In this document: positions 1 to 13,222 of the stretch, in pieces | How the letters are laid out: the number at the start of each line of letters is the position of its first letter | Numbering within the stretch: position 1 is the first letter of the stretch | Assembly: GCA_001692895.1 (NCBI GenBank) | Contig: KV748184.1 | Coordinates: 2,604,001 to 2,668,000 of the forward strand | Direction: 5' to 3' | DNA length: 64,000 nt | Source: Cenococcum geophilum 1.58 | Taxonomy: Eukaryota; Ascomycota; Dothideomycetes; Gloniales; Gloniaceae | The notes under the pieces: generated by a model | Told to the model about the DNA's origin: nothing | Seen by the model: the letters and a program-made list of their open reading frames with translations, nothing else | Databases searched by the model: none | Position numbers and translations under genes: made by a program

Positions 1-547
1 AAACATATCATAGCGAGGCGCCAGAAATGCAAAAAAAGAAACCGCAGTAGCTGAAGAAGGTTTCGATCCTTCGTCCTCCGGGTATCGTATGGGTTCCTAT
101 GAGCCCGGCTGTGGAGCTTGTTAGTATAGTCGGTGAAGGCAAGAGGTTGGATGTCACTTACTGCGCTTCCACTGCGCCATTCAGCTGAGAGGACGGTGGT
201 TCGCTTCAATATATATACCCATGGCCTTTGTTGCCTAGCGAAATATTCCCGCGTTCGGTGTACACACACATGTAGAGAATACGCGGTTGGTGTAGAAGAG
301 AATGGCTTAACGTGTCTTTGAAGGGTATTTTGATCTACAAAAGCGAAGATGTCCTCCTTTGGAAAAAATAGAACGGAAGCAATAAGCCTGGGCTCCCTCA
401 CTCCCAAATGCACGAATAATCCGATTCTGGATGCCAATGGAAGAAAAGTATCCAGAAAACCCGCGGTCTTACCCTGCGAGGCCAACGTGCCTTGTCAGGG
501 ACCCCTCCAAAAAGACCTTTATCCTCAAGCCGCTAGAATAAAACAAA
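1..547. other. intergenic, downstream of the long-chain-base kinase gene
   Basis: This stretch lies 3' of the minus-strand kinase gene. The open frames in it are short and compositionally unconvincing. I see no tRNA, repeat or recognisable protein fragment here. It probably holds the kinase 3' UTR at its right end and possibly flank of an unseen gene to the left. Confidence 0.5.
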
Positions 548-2195
548 TCAACAGACGCCCTTCGCCTCATACAAGTGCCCACTACGACTCAGCACCGTCC
601 CCAGTCCTCTATGTACCTCGGCCTGGAACGGCGCGAACGGCACTCTCTCGCCGTCAATGCTGATATAGCCGTGCGCCTGGTTGCGGGGGATAATCCGGTA
701 CGCCGAGACTTTCGCATAATCGACATGCGGCATGTCGAAAAAAGTGCCCTTCTCAATCGCAAGCAGCGACCTGACGGCCGTGAGGCGGGGGATGTCGCCT
801 GCGATGCGGATGAGGTCGAGGCAGCCATCCGAAGGCAAGGACGCAGGGAAGAAGTTCGCGTCAGGTGACATGTAAGCCATATTTCCCGCGTAGAAGTTGC
901 CGAGCTTGTCGTGCGGGACCAGCGTCCAGGACTCTGGCAGCGCATCGTTGATAGTGCCGTACTTCAGCGAGGGGAGTCCAGCTGTGGGTGGAGGGATGGC
1001 CCGCGAGTCATGTGTGGGTGGCGCCTGCGATGTCTCATGGCTGTAGGCTTCACGAATCCCGGGCTTGTTGTCGATTTCGAGATGCAGTGCTATGTCGGCG
1101 GGATATAGCATTTTTCCTATCAGACGGACTAGGAAGCCGTACGTAAAGCGCGCGCTGCCTAGCCAGCGGAGGTGCTCCGTCCCGAGGTCGCTTTCGGCGA
1201 CGATGCCCACGCTTTGGGAGAGGAAGGAGATGGTGCGCTTGTCCCCCTGAGTGATGGATATAAGATCGAGGGGTGTCCGTAGGCCTTTGACGACAGCGAG
1301 AGCAGCAAGGCTTGGGCTGTCGGTGCCATTGAGGTTCAAACTCATTGCATTCCCTGAGCCACAGGGGAGTTGGACAACAGCAGTTTGAGTGAGGGCTCGC
1401 GCGGCGTCTTTCTTCTTAGCCAGCCCATTGAACACTTCATGGGCCACGCCATCGCCAGAGCAGCACGCGATCACGTCGAAGGAGTCGGTTTCAAGGTTCT
1501 CTACTAATTCAACAGCATGCCCCCTATATTTTGTTCGCTCGACGTCGACTTCGCATCGCGCAGCCGCGAAGATAGGTTCAATGTCCCGGACGTACAGTTT
1601 TTGCGCTGTGCCTTTACCACCGAAAGGATTTACGAGCACCTTGATGCGTTTCTGCCGCTGTGATGCTCCATACGCGCGATCAAGTAGCTTCTCAACCCAT
1701 GCTTCAATGAATGCGCGGTCCGTCTTTTCCATTGTATAATTGATGTAGGCGACCCGAACGGTATCCTTTGATACTGTCTGCGCATAGCGAATTGTAATGT
1801 CCCATTCTACCAGCTCTGCCCAAAGAATGTTAAAGAAGGGTATCGCGCGCGTGGTTTTGTTCTCTACGGAGCGGTCAATATTCGCCAGGGCGCATGGTTA
1901 CTGAAGTATACAGCGAGGTAGCTCACTGGTAGGAATTAGACCACAGCAATTGGAAGCATCTCTGCTAACGGCAAAGCCTTCATCTATACTTCCCTGTCAG
2001 GCCCTGATATGGCTTCACACGCTTTGACTTACCGAGAACAATTAAGGAATCGGTGCCCAATGTTAGCGATGCATTTCTCCCGATGGCAAGAGTCGACCCA
2101 GGAGGAATGTCGGGCTGGGCCTGCTGCTGCGCTTGCGAGTTTGGAAGAGATGGGTCTTTGAAGGGATCATCATCATTGACGGGTACCGTCGTCAT
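548..2195 (-). CDS. sphingoid long-chain-base kinase (sphingosine kinase family)
   Basis: Predicted to phosphorylate long-chain bases (sphingosine, phytosphingosine) at a cytosolic membrane face. The joined model is complement(548..1863, 1927..1959, 2033..2195), 503 aa, in phase throughout. The DAG-kinase catalytic fold is clear in exon 3: VLVNPFGGKG (nucleotide-binding loop), SGDGVAHEVFNGL and LPCGSGNA. Downstream KLGNFYAGNMAYMSPDANFF and ISIDGERVPF are typical of the family C-terminal half. Exons 1 and 2 supply the fungal N-terminal region (IGRNASLTLGTDSLIVL, then CCGL and RAIPFFNILWAEL). The start MTTVPVNDDDPF is the first Met followed by this conserved segment; upstream in-frame codons back to 2444 look non-coding. 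Donors are GTAAGT and GTGAGC, and both introns are 60-75 bp. Yeast LCB4/LCB5 are the likely counterparts, but I cannot tell which, so no symbol is given. Family assignment is secure; exact substrate is inferred. Confidence 0.93.
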
Positions 2196-2785
2196 GGTGG
2201 CAGCATCGAAGTAATATGCATTGTTGGGTGGAGGAGCACGAGCAGTAGTACTTCGAAGCGTCGTTATGGTCAGCACGAAGCTGCCACTAGGCGGATGTTT
2301 CGGAGCTCGCGTCACAAAGAGAGCAACACGTCCACTCCGTATATACCAGCTGAGATGTAGTCCGCGAGGGAACCTAACATGCAGCATGTAACCCCCTAAT
2401 TGCTTTGGGTACGCGGGGTGCTTATTGACTTCAATTACCCGCATTCGAATCTCATCTAAAGGCCCATTGTAGCCACCACGTTTGCCTGCTCCAGAACTAC
2501 AAATCGGGCATCTTTACTTTCGAAGTTTGTGAAATTCTTGGTTTTAGCGTTGGCTCAATTCCTAAAGTTCAAATCTCCCCTCCATGGTACTTGTTGTGTC
2601 CATCCTCCGCTATGCTTGCACAAAAGAACAGCCATTCAGACCTGTGCAAGGCCTTGCACTACTACACATCTCAAACGTAACTCATCATCTGGCTCTATAA
2701 ACATTAAGACCTTTTTTCATGAAGGGCTTGACGAACGACCTTGCGGCAAGCTCCTGGCCGTAGCGAAATGCTAAAGTAAGCCTCC
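2196..2785. other. intergenic between long-chain-base kinase and SEC26
   Basis: About 590 bp separating two tandem minus-strand genes. It should hold the kinase promoter and 5' UTR and the SEC26 3' UTR. I see no other gene, repeat or RNA. Confidence 0.5.
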
Positions 2786-5700
2786 TCATACTGATCCGCC
2801 GACCTTGTTGAGTCCTTTCAACGACCCTAGACTGAGAGCTAGGCCCTGAGATCGACTTCGAATTCGCACAAAACCGGTGATCGGTCCATCATCTCCCTCC
2901 TTTTCAATACTCAGGTTGGCCAGAGCATCCTCACCTAAGTGCAAGTTAGCAACCGCAAAAGTACAATTCCAGCTGATTACACTTACCGAAAACACTACGA
3001 GCGTATAGGTTCGCGCTCAAGAACTGGCAATCACCCTTCATGGACGCCTCTGGTGTAAGACAGCTCATATTCGTACACGCCATAAGCTGCTTCAGGAACT
3101 CCCTTAACGACTTGGCTTTCGAATTGATATTAACCTTGTTTTCCCATTCGAACTCGGTCCACATGGTTCGGAACTGCGTCTCTGAGCAGTGAGCAGGTTG
3201 AATGTAATCCATGATATCCACGTGGACATCATTCAGAATCACTACGTTGCTCTCTACTCCCTTTTCTTGGTCGTAAATCACGTTGCCGAATATGACACCG
3301 GTATCAGTCGAGGAAACTTTGATGGTAGCTTGCACATTTAAAAAGTCATGTGGGCCTAAATTCTGCGTTATTGGACGCTCAACCACTTTAAGATCTCCAA
3401 GTGTGGCAAATTCCACAGAAAGGTTTTGGAGTGTTTCTGTCGTTTGATTGACGAGGAGAACATCTAGGACAATGTCAAACTGATGGACTTTGACGTAAGC
3501 TTCCGCATAAACTGAATCGGAGAATCCGGTAAGTTGGACGACTCTGCTCAGTTTCGAAGTGAGGTCTTCGGTGGCTGTGTCTCCGCCCGTTGCTTTCTCC
3601 AGATCGAGCTCGATCTCATCAGCTCCATCAACCTCCTTTTTCTTCAATTGTCTAATTGCAACGACATCATCGATCTGAACAGCGGACTTTGCCTTCTCAA
3701 CAGCTTCCTTCGCCGCGCGTTTCTTCTCTTCGGTTTGGACCATTGTGCGGAAAGACTTTTTCGTATCTTCTAAGAATACGGCCTCTAGTTCATGTCTTTG
3801 ACCAAACTCGGAAAGAGACCGTACACACGACATGATCCGATCTACTGAATCCTCATCGATGGGTTGCTTGACAAAATTCGACTGGCCAACTCGGATTATC
3901 GAGATCATTATGAGCTGGGAGAGTTAGTAAAGCTCAGTGTCATCAACAATACTAACATACCATGGCCTCGGCACGCAACGCGTTGGTGCGGGCGGTGTCT
4001 TTGGATATTTCCGAATGCCTCATGACAAGTTTCGTGAGTGTACTAGCGAGGACAGTGGCGAGGAAAAAGTCTCCATCTAGGATCAACTGCCGCAATGGAG
4101 GCTTCTGCGCTGCTTTGACTGCTTCCAGTTTGGCTTTTGCAGCAGCAGATGAGGTTAACGCGCTTTCCGTGGCATATGTGCTTTAGGACAGGTTAGCCAT
4201 GTGAAACTAGGTTTTGAACAATGTTCATACCCATCTGCAAGCACTTTTCGAGATCCTGTCGGGGCGGAAGGCTTGGCATGGCCATTGACTTGTCCTGCGG
4301 GATCTTTTTCTCCATCGTTGACGTCTTCTAACAGCCGCTGCTCCGAAGCAAGGATTGGGATTTCTCCGAGACTTGAGCGGATTTGCTTCCACGTTTCTCT
4401 GATATCGCTCGCCTCGAGACTGATTTGTTAGCAATTACTCGCCAATCTAAGAAGGCATACTACTCACGAGTATTCTCCTAGAATCCATAAGACGCCTCTA
4501 TACACTTTGCCAGCCCTTACTTCGCTAAGGGTAGATACGAGCCGTTCAACGATAGATCGCCTAAGATTGGGGAACCTCTCAACAACCTCTTTCACAAAGC
4601 TAATAACGTCCACAGCAGAAGCATTGTTGAAATCTGAGATGAAGTCCATGAGTGATCCTACTACGCTTGCCGCGACTTCGGGGAATTTAATTGCGGATTG
4701 GTGGATGGATGAGATCAAAAGAGACCGATACTCGGTATTCTAAAACTCGATTAGATCGATTAAAATTTCCGTAAATTGGCCATTCCCTACCTTTTCATAT
4801 TGCTCATCCACTGTTTTAGATAGCTCTTTTTTCAAGAGCAGGACGACCTCCTCAACATTCCTGCTCGTCACCATCTCAAGGGCGAGATTGAGCGCTTTTC
4901 TCCGGACGTCCAAATCTGGACTTGATAGGACGCGAAGGATTTCCATGGTCAAGTCATCCAAGACAGCATCATTCTTCTGTCTTAACTGGTCAACTTTTTC
5001 CAGAACTATCAGCTTGACATTGTTATCCGGCTCCTTGATGGCTAGCTCAATGAATTTTGAAGCAGCAGCTTTGACTGCAACCGGGTTATTGGTCCTATTA
5101 AATTCAGTCAATATTTGTGGTATAATGATATGGCTGGAGAAGGTACAAGGGGCTTACAGGGTAGTGAGAGATGAAGCTGCCTCGTAGATCACGGTAGATT
5201 GTGAAGATTCTACACAATTTTAGCATCCTGAAAGCCTTAAAATCGACTAAATGGAGCCTTACCCAAAAGGTCGAAGATCAGACGGAGATACCGTGCCTGT
5301 ATATAGCTATCAGTATATTTGTCGGACATTAGGGGTTTGTAAGTATTTCAACCTTATTTTGTGTATTCGCTATGGCGTCTTTGCGGATAAATTCTAGTTC
5401 TGCAAGTTGTAATAATTCGTCCGCATTCGGAATTCCATCAAAAGCCGAAGAGAGATACTCGAGCGCCTTCTCATGACTGATGGAAGCCTATAACGAATAA
5501 CGTGAGCACTGAGGCGATGATGTGCGAAATCGAAAGACTGACCAGAGCCGCAAATGCATTTCTCTTACAAGTGTGATCTAAAATCATGCTCATTAGCAAC
5601 ACATATCAGAGTTGCTATGCTATATACTAATAGAAGCGTACCGTTCTCTTCTTCTAAGAAGTTCATGAGAAGTTCTGGCGCATCTGGTATCAATTGTTCG

Positions 5701-6349
5701 AGATGCTGGTATATGGATGCGATAGCGAACACCGCATTTTTCCTAACATACGCATGCCTGTCCATGATGAGCCTTGCCTTGCACCTCAAATCCGGGGATG
5801 TTTACCTATGCTCAAGACATTGTCGAGCGGGTTGTAAAAGCGGCTCGACGAGTTCTGCTTCCCTCAATTTGCACAGAAAGCGGAGTGTGTTTCCTCTGAT
5901 ATATTCGTTCGGGTGCTGCAAGTCAAAACGGATTCCATTGCTTCCTAGCATTAGCCCTTGCTCTTCAGCACCTCCCTAGAGTTTAACTTACCAAACCAAT
6001 ATCCACTCCTGCCTGAGCTTTCCCTGAGCATCTAGCTTCGGGCAAACTTCGTAATAAATGTATAGCAACTTTTTGAGCTGTTTCGACTTTGAAGGCATGA
6101 CGAACCGTATGATATGCATTAAGAGGCCTGGCATTGAGTCTCCGTTAAGCATGATTGTAAGGATTCGTTTCATGGTTTCGATTTTTGACTCATCCGTTCC
6201 TTTCTCTAGAGCTTGCTTGAGCTCGTTCTGGGAGGGTACGTCCGCCGCATTGTCCTGATGCACCTATTCCACTATGAGCATTCGGTCTTCCACAGCCACA
6301 GACCATATTTCCCTACCAGGCTGTACGCATTTTCTAGAAATGTCGCCAT
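2786..6349 (-). CDS. SEC26: coatomer subunit beta (beta-COP)
   Basis: Beta subunit of the COPI coat, acting in retrograde Golgi-to-ER and intra-Golgi traffic. The model has 14 exons and stays in phase to 957 aa, the usual length of fungal beta-COP: complement(2786..2934, 2987..3914, 3961..4180, 4231..4419, 4468..4739, 4791..5094, 5158..5209, 5263..5296, 5353..5487, 5543..5577, 5642..5757, 5806..5940, 5992..6263, 6317..6349). Exon 1 is only [11 protein letters not shown]. The adaptin-type HEAT region follows ([68 protein letters not shown]). The coatomer-beta appendage is in the large exon ([48 protein letters not shown]) and ends [21 protein letters not shown]. One intron uses a GTCAGT donor (5542 leftward). 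The gene is divergent from MAGO across about 460 bp. Confidence 0.97.
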
Positions 6350-6808
6350 GGTGAGCGAATGAGAGTGGCGTCCCAAAAACTTTTGAAGGTTTCAATCCGG
6401 CCAGTGGCTTTGGCCTCCCGCGTCGGCCGTCAGCCGTCAATTCCCTTGGTAGTCCAGTGCGAGTGGGATGTTGCGCGTTTATATGCCCGTGAAATCCAGA
6501 GTAGGCCGTTAAATGGTCGAACTGATGGCAGAAATGCTGGGGCTTCAAGGAGGTTATAGGGAGATATTCGGCCGATTGAGGGAGAGTAGTAGCTGTGCAG
6601 AATCGCTGGAAGCACCCCTTGGGTGAACCAACACCAACACCAGGTGTTCTGTGAGAAAATGGTCTTGGCATTTCGGCTACTGACCGCCCGCAGACAACCA
6701 TTGAATCGTAAATCCAACCACCAACACCGTAGGCTGCAAACCTAGATCCTCCCCGAATACCTCAACAATATCATCTACGCTTGAATCTTCCATCGACACT
6801 CAACTGTT
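6350..6808. promoter_or_regulatory. shared divergent promoter region SEC26 / MAGO
   Basis: The start codons of SEC26 (leftward) and MAGO (rightward) are 459 bp apart with no other coding signal between them. Both genes must be driven from this interval. I do not recognise a specific factor-binding site. Confidence 0.5.
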
Positions 6809-7624
6809 ATGGCAGCTTCAAGTGAGCCTTTCTATGTACGATATTAGTCAGTATAAATTTACGATGCGCCACATGCCCTCTACTAAAACCTTGGGATACA
6901 GCTCTGGTCACTCCGGACGATTTGGGCATGAGTTTCTAGGTATGTCACTTGCGCCGCTTTACAGATTAGTGCCTAACAAAACTACCAGAATTCGACTTTC
7001 GAGCTCTCGGCGACGGGCGTAGTGCTTCAGCCAGATATGCCAACAACTCCAACTACCGCAACGACTCGCTAATCCGTAAAGAGAGTAGGTCCCTTGCTCT
7101 CTAAGATTCAAGCCATTTTACTGATTTATGTAATCTTTAGTGTGCGTGAGCTCTCTCATGATTGCGGAGATCAAGCGAATCATCAAAGAGAGCGAAATCA
7201 TGAAGTACAATCTAGTCATCTCCCTATTTTTGTAAATTTACTAAGCAGTGCTCTAGGGAGGACGATACGAAGTGGCCACAGAAGAATAAAGATGGCCGGC
7301 AAGAGCTCGAGATCCGACTTGGCAATGAGCATATATCTTTTGAGGTATTTTGCAGCCAAAGATTTGCCTCCCACGAGTATATTCGACAGGGCTAACGCGG
7401 TTCTCCAATAGACAGCCAAAATCGGTTCTCTCGTCGATGTGACAGAATCTCAGGATCCCGAAGGCCTTCGTGTCTTCTATTACCTTGTGCAGGATCTCAA
7501 GGCGCTAGTCTTCTCGTTGATATCTCTACACTTCAAGGTGAGAAGATTGCCTACTGCATTCGCGTAATTCCAACCTGTAAAGGCGTTGCTGATACACAGT
7601 CACGTGCAGATCAAGCCTATTTAG
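6809..7624 (+). CDS. Mago nashi, exon junction complex core subunit
   Basis: Mago binds Y14 (RBM8A) in the exon junction complex left on spliced mRNA. Seven exons: join(6809..6846, 6902..6939, 6989..7084, 7141..7204, 7257..7344, 7412..7537, 7610..7624), 154 aa, against about 146-150 in the family. The conserved order is intact: [115 protein letters not shown] and the terminal IKPI. Intron 1 starts GTCAGT rather than GTRWGT. The last exon encodes only IKPI plus stop. An intact Mago implies a functional exon junction complex, fitting the intron-rich genes nearby; Saccharomyces lacks this gene. Confidence 0.97.
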
Positions 7625-8324
7625 ACTTGCTCTTGCATCTCCGGCTGGCGTTTTGGCGCATTCCTTTTTTTCGCTGCCAGCAAATTATTTCACGGTTGAA
7701 GTGCGGAGCAGAGCTTTCGTTGGTCAGCGCGTTTGTGGGGAAAAGCAGGTTGAAGTCTAGCCGCGTTCGTTCGGGTCGGTCAATGTCACTTTATGTCGAC
7801 ACCTAGCAACTCCTAACGAGCAGAGTAGGATATACCAAAATGTAAGATGGCCGCGTGGTCGGTTGAGTTGCCAAGGCGCATGCTTCAAAGTAGGTTTACG
7901 CAAGTCACATGATTGGCAGGTTCGGATTGGCCTTCCCCCATTGCCAGCATTGTATTGATGCAGGGTGGTCGACGATGATGGCACGGCTGGCAGTGGCGCT
8001 CGCCGTCGTCAAACAAAGCGCAATATTGACCGGTGGACGTCAGAAATGCCATTGCTTGTTCTCTGCACGTGAGAGGAGATGGCGTTTCGTGCGTCGAATC
8101 TAGTGCTTCCCCGCGTGAGCTGCAAGCCCTAAATCCTACCCTTCCAGACCCAAAACCCTCCAGGTCTGCAAAAGTCGCATCATGGACAGCTTTGCCCTTT
8201 GCGCGCACTTCTAAGTGTCTGCATCTGTCTTGCCTGCGTCAATCGCCCGTTTATTTGAGTGACTTCCGCTCGTCCCATGTCAGGCTTGTCCCCCTGGTCC
8301 TGATCCATCCGACTCTAACGTGCC
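7625..8324. other. intergenic, probable 5' leader of GID4
   Basis: 700 bp between two plus-strand genes. The part from about 8,100 is C- and T-rich, as is common in fungal 5' UTRs. I see no conserved protein, RNA gene or repeat. Confidence 0.45.
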
Positions 8325-9510
8325 ATGCCCACCCCGAGCAGTGACGATGCTCTCATGCTCTCGCCGCCCGCAGAGCATGAGAGCCATCCCTCCGGCCGCA
8401 CAACCTGTCCGCCCGAAGAGACGCGCATCTATTTACCTCGGAGCGATGCTTCAAATGAACTTGTTCACTCGGATCCCATCGCTAATCTCTCCTACCCTGC
8501 GCCGTCGCAACAACCTACTCCGCCAGCGGATGGGGACAACTCCTCGGATGCGTCGTCCACCCCAGAATCGCGCAACAAGCGTTCCGAAGCAGAAGAGGAC
8601 GGCCCGATAAGAGATACACCAAGTCCCATGAGTGCCGTCGAGGAGCCGGCGGAATGCGATCAACGGGCATCGCAGATTTCGCCAGTGTCTGCAACATCCC
8701 CAACGAATGCGTTTTGGTATCACCCAGGATTGTTAGCTTCACCATTCCCGAGTAGCAGAGTCAGTATCATCGTTGCAGTTAGGCTGTTGTTCAGGCTCCC
8801 GTGTTGCTAACCGGCGCACTCAGTTTCTACCAAACTCAACATCGTCGTTTCTAAGACCCAGTAGCAAGTTTCACGGCACTCAGCAGTCAGACCGCCAAGT
8901 CTATGATGTCCAAGTCGAAATTAAACATGTAGATATGAAAGAATCGTTCCTATGCGGATATCTGCGCATTCAAGGTATGCGCGACACGTCCACGAAATTG
9001 ACTGGTCCGGCGCATGCTTAACGCTTCTTACAGGTCTAACGGAGGACCACCCCAGTCTTACCACGTATTTTGAAGGCGAGATAATTGGAACAAAGTACAC
9101 TTTTGTCACAAAACATCCTGAATGGGGGTCCAACGAGAAGGTGGATATGCAACACTGGGCACGGTTCCAGCCATGGCGACCTCTGGCAAAGCAAGCAAAA
9201 CGACAAGATTTCAGCTATAAGAACTTTGCGCAGAGAGAGAATATCTTTATGCGATGGAAAGAGTACTTCCTTGTTCCGGATCACCGAGTCCGGACAATCA
9301 ATGGGGCTAGTTTCGAAGGGTTTTATTACATTTGCTTCAATCAGGTTTCTGGAAAGATTAGCGGGATCTACTTCCACGCTAAGAGTGAGAAGTAAGTTTC
9401 TTCGTGATATTCTCTCGTGTCCTCAAGACTAACAATTCCCCAGGTTTCAGCAACTTGAGTTGCAGCACGTTCCGGATTTTGGGTGTCAAGGCGCAATTGA
9501 ATTTCGATGA
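8325..9510 (+). CDS. GID4: GID4/VID24 substrate receptor of the GID ubiquitin ligase
   Basis: Substrate receptor that recognises N-terminal Pro degrons and recruits gluconeogenic enzymes to the GID/CTLH E3 ligase. Exons: join(8325..8759, 8824..8974, 9034..9391, 9444..9510), 336 aa. Residues 1-145 (all of exon 1) are Ser/Pro/Thr/Glu-rich and probably disordered. The beta-barrel starts in exon 2 (FLRPSSKFHGTQQSDRQVYD, VDMKESFLCGYLRIQGL) and continues with LTTYFEGEIIG, FVTKHPEWGS, DMQHWARFQPW, IFMRWKEYFLVPDH, SFEGFYYICFNQ and ISGIYFHA. It ends KFQQLELQHVPDFGCQGAIE, the conserved C-terminus that lines the degron pocket. Intron 1 begins GTCAGT; the others begin GTATGC and GTAAGT. All junctions are in phase. 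Start MPTPSSDD is the first Met in this frame after the leader. Confidence 0.95.
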
Positions 9511-9883
9511 TTATGAGAAACGACGGGCGGTTGCATGTGTCACGAAGATATGCGTGAAATGCTGCATTTTGGTTAAGTGGCTCAGTGCTTCGTAGCTATG
9601 GAGGAACAATATTCATTTTGGTACCTTTTGGAGGTGTCTTGCAGCGTGCAGGCGCCGCTGGTGCATTTGTTTTATAGTTTGTAAAGAGAACCTCTGATTC
9701 CGAATGCATACGGAGCTATAATCTCTCCAATAAACCCCGAGAACGCTTTGTTGAGATTTAGTAATGAGTTGTGAATGAATCTTCGAAGCTTGAGTTCATG
9801 CCGTTTCCAAGACTCCACCAACATCGCAATCCACCTCCACCTTCTCACGACAACACCAAGCCAAGTAATAGCAGTACTTCAAA
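9511..9883. other. intergenic GID4-TRM8
   Basis: 373 bp between tandem genes, expected to hold the GID4 3' UTR and TRM8 promoter. No other feature is seen. Confidence 0.45.
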
Positions 9884-10884
<1,001 letters not shown>

Positions 10885-11114
10885 AAAAACGTTGCTACGA
10901 CTTATCGGAAGTGATATAGCAGGGTGTTCTGCAAGGTATCGGCGAATTTCTCACAGATGAAGGTACAGCCCTTTGATTATATGAAAGTCACAGCAAGACT
11001 TCTAGTAATACTAGCAGAAGCGCAATAGAATCTAGAGATGTCGGAAGCTTTTTGCGTGTCCTACGAGAAAGACTCCAGAACGCCTCGCTGAATGATCTCA
11101 ACCAATACCACCCA

Positions 11115-12049
11115 TCATTCCTCAATTCCGCCCCACTCATCATCATCCTCACCCTCATCCCTTTCATAACTAACACCTCTATCATTTTCTAACGGCCCTT
11201 CTTTTAAATTCTTGTTCCAATTCATTAATCGCTCATCCTCTAGAGCTTCTTTTGCCCTTGTCCTTACAACCTTCATTGGGCTCCCTTTCTCTAGCGCTTG
11301 TACTGGCCCCAGCAGCTGTTCCAATGGCATTTTGCCCTCCCGCTTCTCATCAACCTTATCCAACTCGTCGACATAGATATCCAAAACATGATAGCGCATT
11401 CCATTCGGGATCTTCATATCTGTTTGATTCAAAGGAGTTTCCGCTAGAATATCCATGTACTGCTCTATCGAATTTGTATCCCTCCATCCTTGCTTTGAGA
11501 ACTGTCGAAAAGAAGCGGCCAGGTATTGCCGAACGAGGAAGAGAAATTTATCCATTCTTAGATTGCGCGTCATAATCAGTATAGTGTATATTAGTAGACA
11601 CTAGGAGGGTAAAGTACCGTAGCACATCAATCCCATTCCATTCCCGAGCCATAGTCTTCCAAAATGCATCTAAGAACGGTAAGACGATCTCAGGGTGCAG
11701 TGTATCAACTAAGGCGGCGAGGTCTACAGCGAGCCGTTGTTGGATCAAAGGTTTGTCGCTCATCCACATGCCTGTGTACAAAATAAGCTTATACGTCTAT
11801 ATCTGTCCACAAATACCTGCGCTCACAAAAAAAGAGGCCCTTCCATAGCTTCAACAATTCTATCTCTTCTATGCGTGAGCGGCCGCTCAGAAAAGTTCGA
11901 AGGCTGTCAAGCGCCTTGTCGCGGGTTTGCTTGTCTGCAAACACGTAAAGGTTAGCATTTCAATTCTTCTAATAAAGAGACAGGCGAATTCAGTTACCGC
12001 TAGAAGCAAGCTGTTTAATAAAAGGACTGTTCTGTGCTGTGGATGCCAT
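11115..12049 (-). CDS. RRP1: ribosomal RNA processing protein 1 (Nop52/RRP1 family)
   Basis: Nucleolar factor for 27S pre-rRNA processing in 60S ribosome assembly. Exons: complement(11115..11556, 11618..11771, 11827..11934, 11998..12049), 251 aa. Family signatures are in order: MASTAQNSPFIKQLASS, TRDKALDSLRTFLSGR, ELLKLWKGLFFCMWMSDKP, LVDTLHPEIVLPFLDAFWKT, WNGIDVLRMDKFLFLVRQYL and GMRYHVLDIYVDELDKV. The C-terminus is acidic (EDDDEWGGIEE). This is near the length of compact fungal versions; it lacks the long basic tail of animal Nop52. The start codon is the last housekeeping-gene position before the TA-rich island. Confidence 0.94.
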
Positions 12050-12710
12050 TATTGCTTCTAACTGCACAGGTCTGAAACTTTTCGACTACGAGAGGGACTT
12101 GAAACGAAGTATTTAGGTTATCGATAAGGTAAAGCGAATAGGGCCACGAGCCTGACGCAAGGATCGCGCTTTTGAGGGGTTTTTGGGAAGGTCAGGACCA
12201 GACTGGTAAGTAATTTATTAGCATAAGGATAAAAATTGATTACCACCTAAAATATATAACCCTTTAATTAAGCTATCCCTTAACCCGCTGACGTCCACAA
12301 ATCAGGTGGTCCGTGCGGAACACCAGAATCAAAACTACGCGTATAGCCTATATAGATTTGATCAATTAATTACCATCAACTATGCCTTCCAATCATACTT
12401 CCAATGATATAGATCTTGTCCAACCGACTCAATACAACGTTCTACCAAACCAGGTTGCTAAAAACCATCTCCTAAGCCAGGGGAGCTGCCCGATTTTGAG
12501 CCTTTGCATATTAACAATTTCGACGACCATGGCACCCTAAATCTACCTCCTACGCTTGATTAAAACAATCCGTTCGCTATATTTAGTTAATTCTTTACTG
12601 GTGAGATCATAGATAGGCTGGTAGAGTGGATGAATAAGTATAGAGCTATACTTATTGCAAAGCGGCAAGCTCTACGCCACCCGGCCAACCGAACATACAA
12701 GGGGGTAACA

Positions 12711-12817
12711 CGTACGGGACGACGCCCTGCTAGTACCCTTGCAGAATAACACAGCCCGTGTATTTTGCAAGAGGCTCGCGTATTTTAAAAACACACTAGC
12801 AGGGTGGGCGTCCGTAC
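12711..12817. repeat. short inverted-repeat element inside the piggyBac remnant
   Basis: Two arms of about 22 bp face each other, with perfect 10-bp inner cores CCCTGCTAGT (12725-12734) and ACTAGCAGGG (12795-12804). Outer parts match imperfectly (GTACGG...). The whole is about 107 bp and interrupts the transposase-like reading frame, so it is probably a MITE-like insertion. No clear target duplication is seen. Confidence 0.4.
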
Positions 12818-12834
12818 TGTACCAAAAAGGTAAG

Positions 12835-12863
12835 CGAGTATCTAGCACACTTGCTAGATACGC
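12835..12863. repeat. short hairpin
   Basis: GTATCTAGCA and TGCTAGATAC form a perfect 10-bp stem around CACT, extended by AGCG/GCT outside. It lies just right of the 107-bp inverted-repeat element. It may be part of the same insertion or of unrelated debris. Confidence 0.35.
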
Positions 12864-13222
12864 TGCGTTAACACTTATTAAATAATACAGATAAAAGACT
12901 ATGGACCTGCCTATAGCAGCTAATATATAAAGAAGAACTCTAAACGTATTCTAGCATATTATTTATATATTAATCTTTAGTTAACGTCTAATACAGATTA
13001 TATCTAGACCTACGCAGACTACTCCGTACCTAGGGGAAATTATATATTATATAGGAAAAAACCTCTAGCATATTAAAAGGAAAACCCTATAAGCTATCTT
13101 AGTAGGATTAAAAAAACTCCGGTTTTACTATCTCCGTACGTAGCTAACGGCCCCCTAAGACTACTTAGTAGCTACATCTAGACTTCTATTAGATCTTAGA
13201 TCTCCGTCGTCACTACTATATC

